A stretch of DNA of 10,481 nt, from the NCBI GenBank assembly GCA_005878685.1, contig VBLN01000244.1, positions 1 to 10,481 of the forward strand. Reading direction: 5' to 3'. The position numbers were made by a program, and so were the translations under genes. Each line of letters begins with the position of its first letter. The first letter of the stretch is position 1. This document shows, in pieces, positions 1 to 6,317 of this stretch. The notes beneath the pieces are model-generated. The model was not told where the DNA came from, made no database searches, and saw nothing but the letters and a program-made list of their open reading frames with translations. This stretch comes from Deltaproteobacteria bacterium (GTDB taxonomy: Bacteria; Desulfobacterota; Binatia; UBA9968).

Positions 1-689
1 GTATAAATGTCAATCCAGTCTATGCGCAGATCATGGATAAGATAACTAAACTCGAATTGGAGAGAGATAACCTTCTCCAACGATACACCTCTAAAGACCG
101 TTTGGTTATGGACAAAGAGAAAGAGATTGAAGAGCTCAAGAATAGACTAAAAAGCGTGGAGGCCACCAAGGTCGGTTCGGAGAATATCAGTCTCAACGAT
201 GTGCATCGGCGGATCTTGAACGAGCTGCTTGCGGCCAAAGTCCAGCTGCAGTCACTTAAGGAGAGGAAGGATACGCTGACAAAGCAAGTTGCAGACTATT
301 CGAACATGACGACGGAAAAGAAACAAAAAAGCTTCGAATACGACCGTCTTTTACAAGACGTCACTGCCAAGAAAAACGCCCTCGCTTTTTACCGACAAAA
401 GGCCGAAGAGGCCAGGATCTCCAATGCGATGGATGAGCGCAAATTCAGCAACGCCGTTATTTTGGAGAAGGCTACTCCTCCTCTGCAGCGCGCTGGAGTG
501 AGTGGACTGAGTCAGTGGATTTTGATTCCGGGAATCTTAATTTTTTCTATAGGAGTTGCAATTGGAGCAGCCTTTTTAATTGACTTTTTGGACACGACTT
601 TGAAAGATGAAGCGGATATAGAGGCCCAGACCGGGCTTCCGGTTTTGGCGACGGTTGAGCACTACGCGGTCGGCCACTCCAAGAGTTAA
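1..689 (+). CDS. Polysaccharide chain-length determinant protein (Wzz/GNVR family), C-terminal part
   Basis: The frame is already open at the left edge (first full codon at base 3) and reads NPVYAQI just before the first internal ATG at 33, so the true start lies outside the window. About 228 residues are visible. Counted from that ATG, they form a long charged coiled-coil region (about 5-130), a GNVR-like stretch (about 102-150, with EYDRLLQDV and a proline-containing EKATPP), one membrane helix (about 161-184) and a short cytoplasmic tail with LKDEADIEAQTGLPVLATV. That layout is the C-terminal half of Wzz-type inner-membrane proteins, which set chain length during exopolysaccharide or O-antigen export. 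The protein ends soon after the last helix, so no tyrosine-kinase domain is fused to it. The family call is firm; the polysaccharide is unknown. An exopolysaccharide locus probably lies to the left. It converges with the MscS gene, 39 bases away. Confidence 0.85.
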   Translation, partial: INVNPVYAQIMDKITKLELERDNLLQRYTSKDRLVMDKEKEIEELKNRLKSVEATKVGSENISLNDVHRRILNELLAAKVQLQSLKERKDTLTKQVADYSNMTTEKKQKSFEYDRLLQDVTAKKNALAFYRQKAEEARISNAMDERKFSNAVILEKATPPLQRAGVSGLSQWILIPGILIFSIGVAIGAAFLIDFLDTTLKDEADIEAQTGLPVLATVEHYAVGHSKS

Positions 690-728
690 GTGCCAGATCC
701 CAAGCGCCGAACGTCTGACACAGATCGG

Positions 729-1613
729 TTAGGCTGACCGTGGAAACTCAGTACCAGCCGGAAGAGGCGATCGCACGTGCAAGTCGCGCTGGGGAAACGG
801 AATTTCCACGCCGCGCTGCTGGAACTTTCGCACAATCGCGCAATTGATGTCCGAGTGCACCTCCGGGTGTCTGCGCGGATGTTCGAGCCAAACCCGAAGC
901 CGCATGTTCCATGCCGAGTCTCCGAAGCCCCTATGTAATACATCGGGAGCGGGGTTCTTAAGGACCTCTGGATGTTCTGCCGCCACCTCTCTTAGAGAAT
1001 GCATGACCGTTTCGAGGTCAGACCCGTAGGATACGCCCACATCAATGTCCACTCTGAGCTTTTGGTCACCATAAGACCAGTTCTCCAGCCTCGAAGAAAC
1101 AAACTCCGAATTCGGCACAATGACGGCAATGTTGTTCAAAGTCCGGATCGTCGTCGAGCGCATTTTGATTTCGACGACGTCTCCCTCCTGATCACCTACC
1201 ATGACCCTGTCTCCAACCTTGATCGGTCGCTCGAAAAGCAGGATAAGGCCGGCAACGAAGTTGGAAGTGATGTTCTGCAGTCCAAAGCCAATGCCGACAG
1301 ATAAAAAGCCGACAATGATAGCCAGGCCGGTGAGATCAATCCCGATGAACTGAAAGGCCACCACAGCACCGATGACCATGATGACATAGTGGCTGATGCG
1401 GATCAGAGTATACTGGATGCCCTCGTCGATCCTCAGTCGAGAAAAAATCTGTGCCCTCAGTACTCTTTGTAGCAGACGCGAAGTCACGGCAAAAACCGCT
1501 ATCACTACGAGAAACATGAGCACCGAGGAAAGCGTGATCGCCGTTTTGTTGATCTCGAAGAGCTTAAAGTTCATGAAGTATTCAACAAACCTGATAACAT
1601 CCGATAGTTTCAT
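729..1613 (-). CDS. MscS-family mechanosensitive ion channel
   Basis: A 294-residue inner-membrane channel that, as known for the family, opens under membrane tension to release solutes during osmotic downshock. Three membrane helices are visible: about 25-47, 70-92 and the pore-lining TM3 at about 96-128. TM3 has the glycine-rich pattern GFLSVGIGFGLQNITSNFVAG. The beta domain follows (VGDRVMVGDQEGDVVEI, then RTLNNIAVIVPNSE), and the alpha/beta C-terminal domain ends with GVEIPFPQRDLHV. The size matches the small E. coli MscS class. The ATG is preceded by AAAGGAGG about 8 bases upstream, which fixes the start. The gene is single, convergent with the chain-length gene and divergent from the small-ORF pair at 1906. 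Nothing looks damaged. Confidence 0.95.
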   Translation of the reverse strand: MKLSDVIRFVEYFMNFKLFEINKTAITLSSVLMFLVVIAVFAVTSRLLQRVLRAQIFSRLRIDEGIQYTLIRISHYVIMVIGAVVAFQFIGIDLTGLAIIVGFLSVGIGFGLQNITSNFVAGLILLFERPIKVGDRVMVGDQEGDVVEIKMRSTTIRTLNNIAVIVPNSEFVSSRLENWSYGDQKLRVDIDVGVSYGSDLETVMHSLREVAAEHPEVLKNPAPDVLHRGFGDSAWNMRLRVWLEHPRRHPEVHSDINCAIVRKFQQRGVEIPFPQRDLHVRSPLPAGTEFPRSA

Positions 1614-1652
1614 AGGTTGATCCTCCTTTTCCTATTACGCGCAACAAGCTGA

Positions 1653-1658
1653 ATTGTA
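1653..1658 (-). promoter_or_regulatory. Possible -10 element for the MscS gene
   Basis: On the minus strand this reads TACAAT, a good sigma-70 -10 hexamer about 40 bases before the channel start. The hexamer 17 bases upstream (TTCTGT) is a poor -35, so this is only a weak promoter candidate. Confidence 0.2.
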
Positions 1659-1695
1659 CTCTGACACACAGGGAAACAGAACAAAGAGCCTATGG

Positions 1696-1712
1696 CCGGC
1701 AGGTGATGCCGG
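1696..1712. repeat. Short inverted repeat between divergent genes
   Basis: CCGGCA and TGCCGG form a perfect 6-bp stem around a 5-base loop (GGTGA). No T-run follows on either strand, so it is not a typical terminator. It lies between the divergent MscS and small-ORF genes, where an operator could sit. The function is unknown and the short stem could be chance. Confidence 0.2.
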
Positions 1713-1862
1713 GTTGGGACAACAACAATGCTACCAGATGTCTGACTTTCTACTAGCCTCCATTTTGACGAACCTCCCCTATTTCACATCCGGAGAAGGA
1801 ATAACCCTTCATGCGCCGGGGATCATTCATTAGTAATACTCTAGAATCAGTCAAGGTCTATT

Positions 1863-1878
1863 TGGCATAGTGTTTGCG
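1863..1878 (+). promoter_or_regulatory. Sigma-54-type (-24/-12) promoter for the 21-codon ORF and PGPGW-like gene
   Basis: The sequence TGGCATAGTGTTTGCG matches the sigma-54 consensus TGGCAC-N5-TTGCW. The GG and GC doublets are exactly 10 bases apart (1864-1865 and 1876-1877). The predicted transcript starts near 1889. The Shine-Dalgarno run AAGGAAGG (1891-1898) and the ATG at 1906 follow at once, giving a very short leader. The agreement of consensus, spacing and position makes this a good candidate. It would need an AAA+ enhancer-binding activator, and none is encoded in this window. Confidence 0.6.
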
Positions 1879-1905
1879 GTCAAAATTTCAAAGGAAGGCG
1901 AGGGC

Positions 1906-1971
1906 ATGACCAAAGGCACGCAGGACGAGCGTACGCGAGCAGTCAAATTCCCCAAGCAGGACGAATCGTGA
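1906..1971 (+). CDS. 21-residue ORF translationally coupled to the next gene
   Basis: A very short ORF beginning MTKGTQDERTRAV and rich in charged residues. It has a strong ribosome site (AAGGAAGG, 7 bases before the ATG) and sits right behind the sigma-54-type promoter. Its stop overlaps the GTG start of the following ORF as GTGA, the classic arrangement for translational coupling. It has no recognisable domain, signal or membrane segment. It may be a real micropeptide, a leader that controls the downstream membrane protein, or the remnant of a longer gene. The ribosome site and overlap support translation; any function is unknown. Confidence 0.4.
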   Translation: MTKGTQDERTRAVKFPKQDES

Positions 1972-2177
1972 GTGTAGAAAAATCTTCCCTGATACGCTAC
2001 ACGAAAATGGTTTTCGGGGTGCTTTTGATAGTTTTGGGGCTTATTGGGTTGATTCTACCCATTGTACCTGCCCCACCGAAGCGAAAGTCGTTTACTTTAG
2101 CCACCTACGAATGGCGTGATCCACAATTCGATAAATCGCTAAGACAATCGCTGAGACCGCCAAAGCAAAAAATATGA
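1968..2177 (+). CDS. Short membrane protein, PGPGW/DUF454-like N-terminus, probably truncated
   Basis: A 69-residue ORF with a GTG start overlapping the stop of the 21-codon ORF. Residues about 10-35 form one hydrophobic helix (KMVFGVLLIVLGLIGLILP) followed by IVPAPP. This resembles the first helix and proline turn of PGPGW or DUF454 (YbaN-like) small inner-membrane proteins. Those families continue with a second hydrophobic segment. Here residues 36-69 are hydrophilic and basic instead, and this part is complementary to a possible minus-strand membrane ORF. The likely explanation is that the 3' end was lost by recombination and the present tail is accidental. The translation start is well supported by coupling; whether the product works is doubtful. 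Confidence 0.45.
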   Translation: MSVEKSSLIRYTKMVFGVLLIVLGLIGLILPIVPAPPKRKSFTLATYEWRDPQFDKSLRQSLRPPKQKI

Positions 2178-2202
2178 ATACCAAATCACCAAAGCCGATC
2201 AT
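2092..2202 (-). CDS. Possible 36-residue single-helix membrane protein
   Basis: An ATG-started ORF beginning MIGFGDLVFIFFALAV, followed by a short hydrophobic run and a basic tail ending IRRWLK. One membrane helix (about residues 5-24) plus a positive C-terminus is typical of small bacterial inner-membrane proteins. The ATG is preceded by GGAAGG at about 9-10 bases. It overlaps the last 86 bases of the PGPGW-like ORF tail to tail. A sigma-54-like site at 2356-2371 points toward it with a leader of about 140 bases. No family was recognised. The hydrophobic pattern, ribosome site and upstream promoter are suggestive, but such a short ORF could be chance. Confidence 0.35.
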   Translation of the reverse strand: MIGFGDLVFIFFALAVSAIVLAIYRIVDHAIRRWLK

Positions 2203-2355
2203 TAGTTCAAACCTTCCGCTTTTTCTTTTCCTCTCCCGCCCCGACTAAAAGACCGACAACGACAGTTGCCGGTTTCACCGCCCGCTCCCTGACGCGATGA
2301 ACTGATGACTCCATTTGGTCACCATGGGCGTCAACGTCCATCGCCATGACTGCAG

Positions 2356-2371
2356 CGCAACAATTGTGCCG
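2356..2371 (-). promoter_or_regulatory. Sigma-54-like promoter facing the small membrane ORF
   Basis: On the minus strand the sequence is CGGCACAATTGTTGCG. It keeps GGCAC and TTGC with the required 10-base gap between GG and GC, and differs from the consensus at the first T. Transcription would begin near 2345 and run leftward to the small ORFs at 2314 and 2202. It is weaker than the other sites because of the mismatch and the long leader. Confidence 0.35.
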
Positions 2372-2499
2372 CATGCCATAACGATCTCCTGTCAAATCTT
2401 GTCGCACTTTTTCATGAGATGTCGCCCGGGTGAGAAGGCGGCCCTGACCCCCCGCCAAGGCTGCGGATTTCCAATCGGGCAATGTTGCGAGAGGCCGAT

Positions 2500-2516
2500 T
2501 TTCACTCCACGTGAAA
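2500..2516. promoter_or_regulatory. Inverted repeat TTTCAC-N5-GTGAAA, possible operator
   Basis: A perfect 6-bp inverted repeat with a 5-base spacer about 170 bases upstream of the binding-protein operon. The size and symmetry suit a dimeric repressor or activator site. No T-run follows, so it is not a terminator. No specific regulator can be named. Confidence 0.25.
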
Positions 2517-2684
2517 TGGAAAGACTAGCCCAGGGCGTATCCTATTGACTTCTGCGTTGCCTAATTCCGCACTAGAAGCCAAAAGCTCTTTTTGATAACG
2601 TTGCGTTGATTCAGGATCGTCTTTCTTCTGACGTGTCGCCGATCGAACGCTACGCCTAGGGAGTTTGTTCAGGAGCTTTTCCTC

Positions 2685-3692
2685 ATGAGGACACATCTTG
2701 TCGCGAATTCGTGTTGCGGGGTCATGATCTTTGTCGCTCTGGGGTTCCTGCCCTACTCAGGACTAGCCGCGGAAAAGCTTGTCGGCATTCACTCGGCTCG
2801 GACGATGTCCCAATCGATGCCTTGGATTGCCGAGGAGATTGGGCTGTTTCGGAAGTATGATCTAAACTTTCAGCTCGTCTATATCTCCTCTGCCGCGATG
2901 GTGACCGCTGCAATGCTCAGTGGCGATAGCGAAGTCGCCATCACCGGAGGTGAAGCGATCATACGCGCCTTTGCGCAAGGAGCAACCGACCTGGTCTTCA
3001 TCGCCAGCGCCAAGAACACCCTGACCCACAGTATTTTGGCGAAGCCCGAAATCAAAAGGCCCGAGGATCTCAAAGGCAAAAAATTGGGCTTGACGCGGCT
3101 CGGGAGCAATTCGCATTACTTCGTGATTCAGGCTCTGAGGCAAAATGGCATAGAACCCACGGATGTGAATCTCATACAGACCGGCGGCCAATTCGAGAAT
3201 CTCGCGGCATTGCTGAGCGGCGCCGTCGATGCCGCCACGATGACTGGACCGTCGGGGGGCACCAAGGCGATCGCCCAGGGCTTTCGCTACGTCGTCTATG
3301 GCCCCGACCTCCGCATTCCCTTTGCGGCGGCGACGCTGGTGACGCGCCGGTCCGCGATGCGTGCGCGCGGTCCCGTTATCGAGAAATTTGTGCGTGTCAT
3401 GGCGGAGGGCGTGAAGATTCTGTTCACGGACAAGGAACTGACTTACAAAGTCCTGGCCAAGCAGTTGCGAATCAACGACCGAAAGATCCTGGATGCCGCC
3501 TACGACGAGGAGATCAAAGTCATGGAGCCACGCCTGGAATTCAAGACGGAGGCCTTTCAGGCGATCCTCGATGAGACCGCAAGAGTCGACCCGCGGGCAA
3601 AAAAAATCAAGCCGCAAGATCTCATTGACCGCCGCTACGTTGACGGGCTAAGGCAAAGCGGTTTCTTTGATGAGCTCTGGGCGAGAAAATGA
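2685..3692 (+). CDS. NMT1/SsuA-like ABC transporter substrate-binding protein (first copy)
   Basis: A 335-residue secreted protein with a signal peptide (residues 1 to about 29, hydrophobic core GVMIFVALGFL, likely cut after GLAA). The mature part has marks of the NMT1/THI5-like type II periplasmic-binding fold: SMPWIAEEIGLFRKYDL near the N-terminus, RPEDLKGKKLGLTRLGSNSH at the domain hinge, and QNGIEPTDVNLIQTGG. Such proteins capture small molecules (sulfonates, nitrate, pyrimidine precursors, aromatic acids) for an ABC importer; the ligand here cannot be told. AGGAG about 9 bases before the ATG supports the start. The next gene, a lyase-fold protein, begins 20 bases after the stop and is probably co-transcribed. 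No permease or ATPase is adjacent. Confidence 0.9.
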   Translation: MRTHLVANSCCGVMIFVALGFLPYSGLAAEKLVGIHSARTMSQSMPWIAEEIGLFRKYDLNFQLVYISSAAMVTAAMLSGDSEVAITGGEAIIRAFAQGATDLVFIASAKNTLTHSILAKPEIKRPEDLKGKKLGLTRLGSNSHYFVIQALRQNGIEPTDVNLIQTGGQFENLAALLSGAVDAATMTGPSGGTKAIAQGFRYVVYGPDLRIPFAAATLVTRRSAMRARGPVIEKFVRVMAEGVKILFTDKELTYKVLAKQLRINDRKILDAAYDEEIKVMEPRLEFKTEAFQAILDETARVDPRAKKIKPQDLIDRRYVDGLRQSGFFDELWARK

Positions 3693-3712
3693 TAAACCGA
3701 TAGGAGATCGCT

Positions 3713-4765
3713 ATGCCAATGAGCGAACAGAAACAGTGGGCGAAAGAAAATTACAAAGGGGTGGAAGATTCACTCAAGACCGCGTTTTCGCCAGATTTTG
3801 AAGAATTAGACGAAGACGGCATCAGACTCGATGTCCGGCACAGCATCAAACACGGATTTTTCTCTGCCATGTGTTCGAGCACCTATACAGCGCTGGATGA
3901 AAAGAAGAGGTTTCTCGAAATCGTCTGCGACGAAAGTCGCGGTCGGATTCTCGTCGGGGCGAATGCCGCATTACCGAAAATCGAGGATTGCCTGGAAGTT
4001 CTCGCCCATGCGGAAAGAGTCGGCTGTAGCCACGCCTTTGTGGAATACCCCAGACAGCTCCGTCCGCAGTCGACAGAAGAGGTTTACCAGTATATGAGGC
4101 GACTCACCGATGCGACCCGATTGCCGATCATTCTGTATGGTTACCATTGCCCGGCGCTGCGTCACTTACACCCTAGCGGGATGTTGATGGACGTTTTTGA
4201 CCGCCTTGCGGATGTGCCGAATGTAAACATCGGCGCGGCATTCGAGCTTTGCGAACGGCTGGGCGACCGCATTCTGTTCGGCCCCGCCAATCTTGAACTC
4301 GTCCCTATACTGGCAAAGAACTATCACGTTCAGTGGGTGGGTCAGTGGGTCGTGGAATCTCTCCAATCGCCCGAGAAGCCCTATCTGGTCGAGTTCATGG
4401 AGCTGGTCAACAAAAAGCAACTCGACCAGGCCATGACCGTCTATTGGCGGATGGCGCCCGCCTACAAGTACGTTCACGAGTTACAGAAGTCCTTCCTGCT
4501 CAAGGGGAGCCATCCCTGGGCCCACATCAACTACTATCATTGGTGCGTCGGAGGCAATGGAGGCCTGCCTCGAGGCTCGACACAATCTTCCGATGAAACG
4601 GCGATACTCGATGCGTCTGGTCGCAAGGAAATACGGGATTGCTACGAGAAGATCGGCATTTTGCCGGTCGAGGAACCGGAAGAGGAGTTCGTGGTCGGCA
4701 AGGCCAATTACGCCAAGGGAATACGGGCAAAACATCTAACGCGCACGCCTCTCTACCGGCAATAG
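3713..4765 (+). CDS. Dihydrodipicolinate synthase/N-acetylneuraminate lyase family protein lacking the Schiff-base lysine
   Basis: A 350-residue cytoplasmic TIM-barrel protein of the class I aldolase DapA/NanA superfamily. Visible marks are GRILVGANAALPKIEDCLEV (about 77-96), LPIILYGYHCP (about 137-147, with the family's conserved tyrosine at 142), ADVPNVNIG (about 166-174) and GGNGGLPRGS (about 280-289). In active members the strand after PNV carries the lysine that binds the keto-acid substrate (usually within GIKEAS). Here it reads NIGAAFELC, and no lysine occurs between 170 and 200, so ordinary Schiff-base chemistry looks impossible. The segment is also shorter than usual. GGAG lies about 7 bases before the chosen ATG; a second ATG follows two codons later. 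It is probably co-transcribed with the binding protein, so it may act on the imported compound. The substrate is unknown. Confidence 0.8.
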   Translation: MPMSEQKQWAKENYKGVEDSLKTAFSPDFEELDEDGIRLDVRHSIKHGFFSAMCSSTYTALDEKKRFLEIVCDESRGRILVGANAALPKIEDCLEVLAHAERVGCSHAFVEYPRQLRPQSTEEVYQYMRRLTDATRLPIILYGYHCPALRHLHPSGMLMDVFDRLADVPNVNIGAAFELCERLGDRILFGPANLELVPILAKNYHVQWVGQWVVESLQSPEKPYLVEFMELVNKKQLDQAMTVYWRMAPAYKYVHELQKSFLLKGSHPWAHINYYHWCVGGNGGLPRGSTQSSDETAILDASGRKEIRDCYEKIGILPVEEPEEEFVVGKANYAKGIRAKHLTRTPLYRQ

Positions 4766-4863
4766 CCATGCGACATCGAACGGCGCTTCCCGCCGGTGCT
4801 TCACGATGACAAATTCATCTCCTTCCGATTGACCGAATAAAGCGCGGCGTCGATAGGCTCCGC

Positions 4864-4893
4864 TTGACAATCGGCACCGCGCAGAAATAACGT
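4864..4893 (+). promoter_or_regulatory. Possible sigma-70 promoter for the VOC gene
   Basis: A perfect -35 TTGACA (4864-4869) is followed after 18 bases by TAACGT (4888-4893), which keeps the key T, A and final T of a -10. It lies about 35 bases before the VOC start. This suggests the VOC gene is transcribed on its own rather than with the lyase-fold gene 160 bases upstream. Confidence 0.35.
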
Positions 4894-4924
4894 CAATCAA
4901 AACCTGCTTCCTTAAGGAGGCTCC

Positions 4925-5314
4925 ATGTTTGCTATCAAAGGGCTCAAAACCTTTGCCATGAGCGCCAAAGATCTTGGCAAGGCGGAAGAGTTTTATACGC
5001 GGGTGTTAGGCGGCGAAGTAGTGCGGCGGGTGACTCCTGACGAAAAACAGATCAACTCCGGCCAGGTGAAAGAGGTCGATGTGCGCCTCGGCAACTTCGA
5101 AGTTCATCTCTTCGACGCCGCCAAAGGACCGCGAGCCGTGGACCCCCATCACACGCTCAACATTCCTTGGCAAGAGAAAGAGCAGACACTTGGCGCGCTG
5201 CGGCAGATCGGCGCCAACATCGAGAAGGTCCGTGAACACAGAGACGGTAAAGGCTATTCCATTAACGTCTTTGACCCCGATGGCAATCGTTGGGAGCTTT
5301 CCTTCTCCCGCTGA
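4925..5314 (+). CDS. VOC (glyoxalase/bleomycin-resistance fold) family protein
   Basis: A 129-residue cytoplasmic protein built from two beta-alpha-beta-beta-beta halves. The first half has DLGKAEEFYTRVLGGEVV (about 16-33). The second ends with NVFDPDGNRWELSF (about 114-127), the usual VOC signature with the C-terminal metal-binding glutamate (Glu124). The first-strand position normally holding histidine reads LKTFAMSAKDL, a lysine, so the metal site may be incomplete. His75/His76 in DPHHTLNI could serve as another ligand. Members include glyoxalases, extradiol dioxygenases and resistance proteins; none can be assigned here. AAGGAGG directly before the ATG fixes the start. It is convergent with the ABM-domain gene. 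Confidence 0.85.
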   Translation: MFAIKGLKTFAMSAKDLGKAEEFYTRVLGGEVVRRVTPDEKQINSGQVKEVDVRLGNFEVHLFDAAKGPRAVDPHHTLNIPWQEKEQTLGALRQIGANIEKVREHRDGKGYSINVFDPDGNRWELSFSR

Positions 5315-5384
5315 TTTCCTGAATACTCGAGAGCTAAAAACACCGAAACGCAAGGACATGTTGCTGTCACTCGATATAAAGAGT

Positions 5385-5696
5385 TTAACGCCAGGCGGCG
5401 TCGGAAGGTATGAGATTCTTGCCGAAGCGCCGCTCGGGCGGAGCGGCCAGCCAGGGCTGGCTCTTTTCGAAGTACTGCTTAAAGTGGGGCGTCTGCCGGT
5501 GCGCCTCTAGCGTCGCCTCGTCCCGGTAGACCTCGTAGAAGTAGAAACGGTTCGGGTCGTCTCGGTCTCGGATCACGTCGAAACGCAGGCAGCCGGGCTC
5601 GTCCTTCTCCGAATGCTCCGCGTCGTAACGGGCGACTTCCAAGAACTCCACGACATGCTCGGGTTTTACCTGAATCGTTACGTGCAGCACCACCAT
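5385..5696 (-). CDS. Antibiotic biosynthesis monooxygenase (ABM) domain protein, putative quinol monooxygenase
   Basis: A 103-residue dimeric alpha-beta barrel (ferredoxin-like) protein of the YgiN/LsrG-type ABM family. It starts MVVLHVTIQVKPEHVVEFLE and continues with DEPGCLRFDVIRD (about 32-44), FYFYEVYRDEATLEAH (about 51-66) and the histidine-containing HRQTPHFKQYF (about 66-76) typical of the family. Such enzymes oxidise aromatic quinols or act in signal-molecule turnover, often without a bound cofactor. The start is placed at 5696 because AGGAGG lies 6 bases before this ATG; a longer reading to 5744 adds 16 unrelated residues. It is convergent with the VOC gene, with 70 bases between the stops. 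No substrate can be named. Confidence 0.85.
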   Translation of the reverse strand: MVVLHVTIQVKPEHVVEFLEVARYDAEHSEKDEPGCLRFDVIRDRDDPNRFYFYEVYRDEATLEAHRQTPHFKQYFEKSQPWLAAPPERRFGKNLIPSDAAWR

Positions 5697-5907
5697 GATG
5701 CACCTCCTGCTATTCTGACTATCGAATGCCGTGAGTGAATGCAAGATTCCGCCACGAGCATGGAGATGTGAGGCCTTCCATAGAGAGCCAGCGCAAATCT
5801 AAATAACAAGCTATGCTGAAAATTGTAGCCGTGCTCTCGACCCCTCGACGCCTATCCACTTCGAAGTTTCTCATAGACGATTTTCCTTAACTCTTCGCTC
5901 TCACATA

Positions 5908-5934
5908 TCGCTTGCTTCTGAGCAGCGCAAGCGA
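5908..5934. repeat. 8-bp inverted repeat with 11-base loop
   Basis: TCGCTTGC (5908-5915) and GCAAGCGA (5927-5934) are perfect reverse complements. No T-tract follows, so it is unlikely to be an intrinsic terminator. It sits about 290 bases upstream of the sigma-54 promoter of the RlpA-like gene. That is within the range used by sigma-54 enhancer-binding activators, though on the far side. An operator role is speculation. Confidence 0.3.
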
Positions 5935-6221
5935 CTGGAGAAAAAGGTGGCGTCGTGGATGGAAAATCCCATATGAGTGAAGGCCTTAGCAGTCATTCAT
6001 TCTTGAGTGCATCCTCCCATAGAAAGCCCGCTCGAGTTGGAAACAGACCATCAAAACGAGGCTCAGCTGCGCTTTTAGCTTCTCCGTGCTTCGTTCCCAG
6101 ATGGTCCATAAGTGCGCCCCTGCTCGGCGATTTATTGTCCGGGCAGTTTTTTCGTCAGACCCAAAAACGGAGAAAGAAGGACAACTCGCCTCGAAACGTC
6201 ACGACCGGGACAAGGTTTTGT

Positions 6222-6237
6222 TGGCACCCTCCTTGCT
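6222..6237 (+). promoter_or_regulatory. Sigma-54-type (-24/-12) promoter for the RlpA-like gene
   Basis: TGGCACCCTCCTTGCT fits the sigma-54 consensus TGGCAC-N5-TTGCW at every fixed position, with GG (6223-6224) and GC (6235-6236) exactly 10 bases apart. The transcript would start near 6248 and reach the lipoprotein start after about 70-80 bases. This is the best match in the window. It also argues that the long upstream extension of the reading frame is not translated. Confidence 0.7.
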
Positions 6238-6317
6238 TCCCGATGAAAGGAGATCAACCCACGATTCGAACTGTTTTGATTGCAACCAGGCTGATCGTGG
6301 TCAAAGGCGCGGCCGGG

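Larger units (their letters stand above)
2203..2684. other. Intergenic stretch of about 480 bases with no convincing gene
   Basis: Open frames here lack good ribosome sites and recognisable domains. What stands out is a sigma-54-like element on the minus strand (2356-2371), a TTTCAC/GTGAAA inverted repeat (2500-2516) and the ribosome site of the downstream binding-protein gene (AGGAG before 2685). A 35-codon minus-strand ORF (start 2314, stop at 2207) ends 4 bases before the 36-residue ORF and could be coupled to it, but only weak sequence supports this. Confidence 0.5.
5697..6317. other. Intergenic region of about 620 bases upstream of the RlpA-like gene
   Basis: No convincing gene is present. 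A plus-strand frame from 5955 is open into the RlpA-like gene, but its first 121 residues have no domain or ribosome site, and most of them lie upstream of the sigma-54 promoter. The region holds an 8-bp inverted repeat (5908-5934) and the strong sigma-54-type promoter at 6222-6237. Nothing else stands out. Confidence 0.6.

Noticed and set aside
2207..2482. 91-residue minus-strand frame
   Set aside because: No ribosome site or domain, and its first part lies upstream of the predicted transcript start near 2345. Only the last 35 codons remain as a weak candidate.
2315..2548. 77-residue plus-strand frame
   Set aside because: No ribosome site, no domain, and an atypical cysteine- and histidine-rich composition suggest noncoding sequence.
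2862..3617. 251-residue minus-strand open frame
   Set aside because: It is antisense to the clear binding-protein gene and has no recognisable domain, so it is a shadow of that gene's codon use.
4781..4795. Hairpin CGGCG-CTTCC-CGCCG after the lyase-fold gene as a terminator
   Set aside because: The stem is only 5 bp and no T-run follows.
5741..5754. Sigma-54-like element before the ABM-domain gene
   Set aside because: The GG and GC doublets are 9 rather than 10 bases apart, a spacing that sigma-54 does not tolerate well.
5955..6317. 121-residue N-terminal extension of the RlpA-like frame
   Set aside because: It has no domain or ribosome site, most of it lies upstream of the predicted sigma-54 transcript start, and the lipoprotein signal begins at 6318 or 6327.
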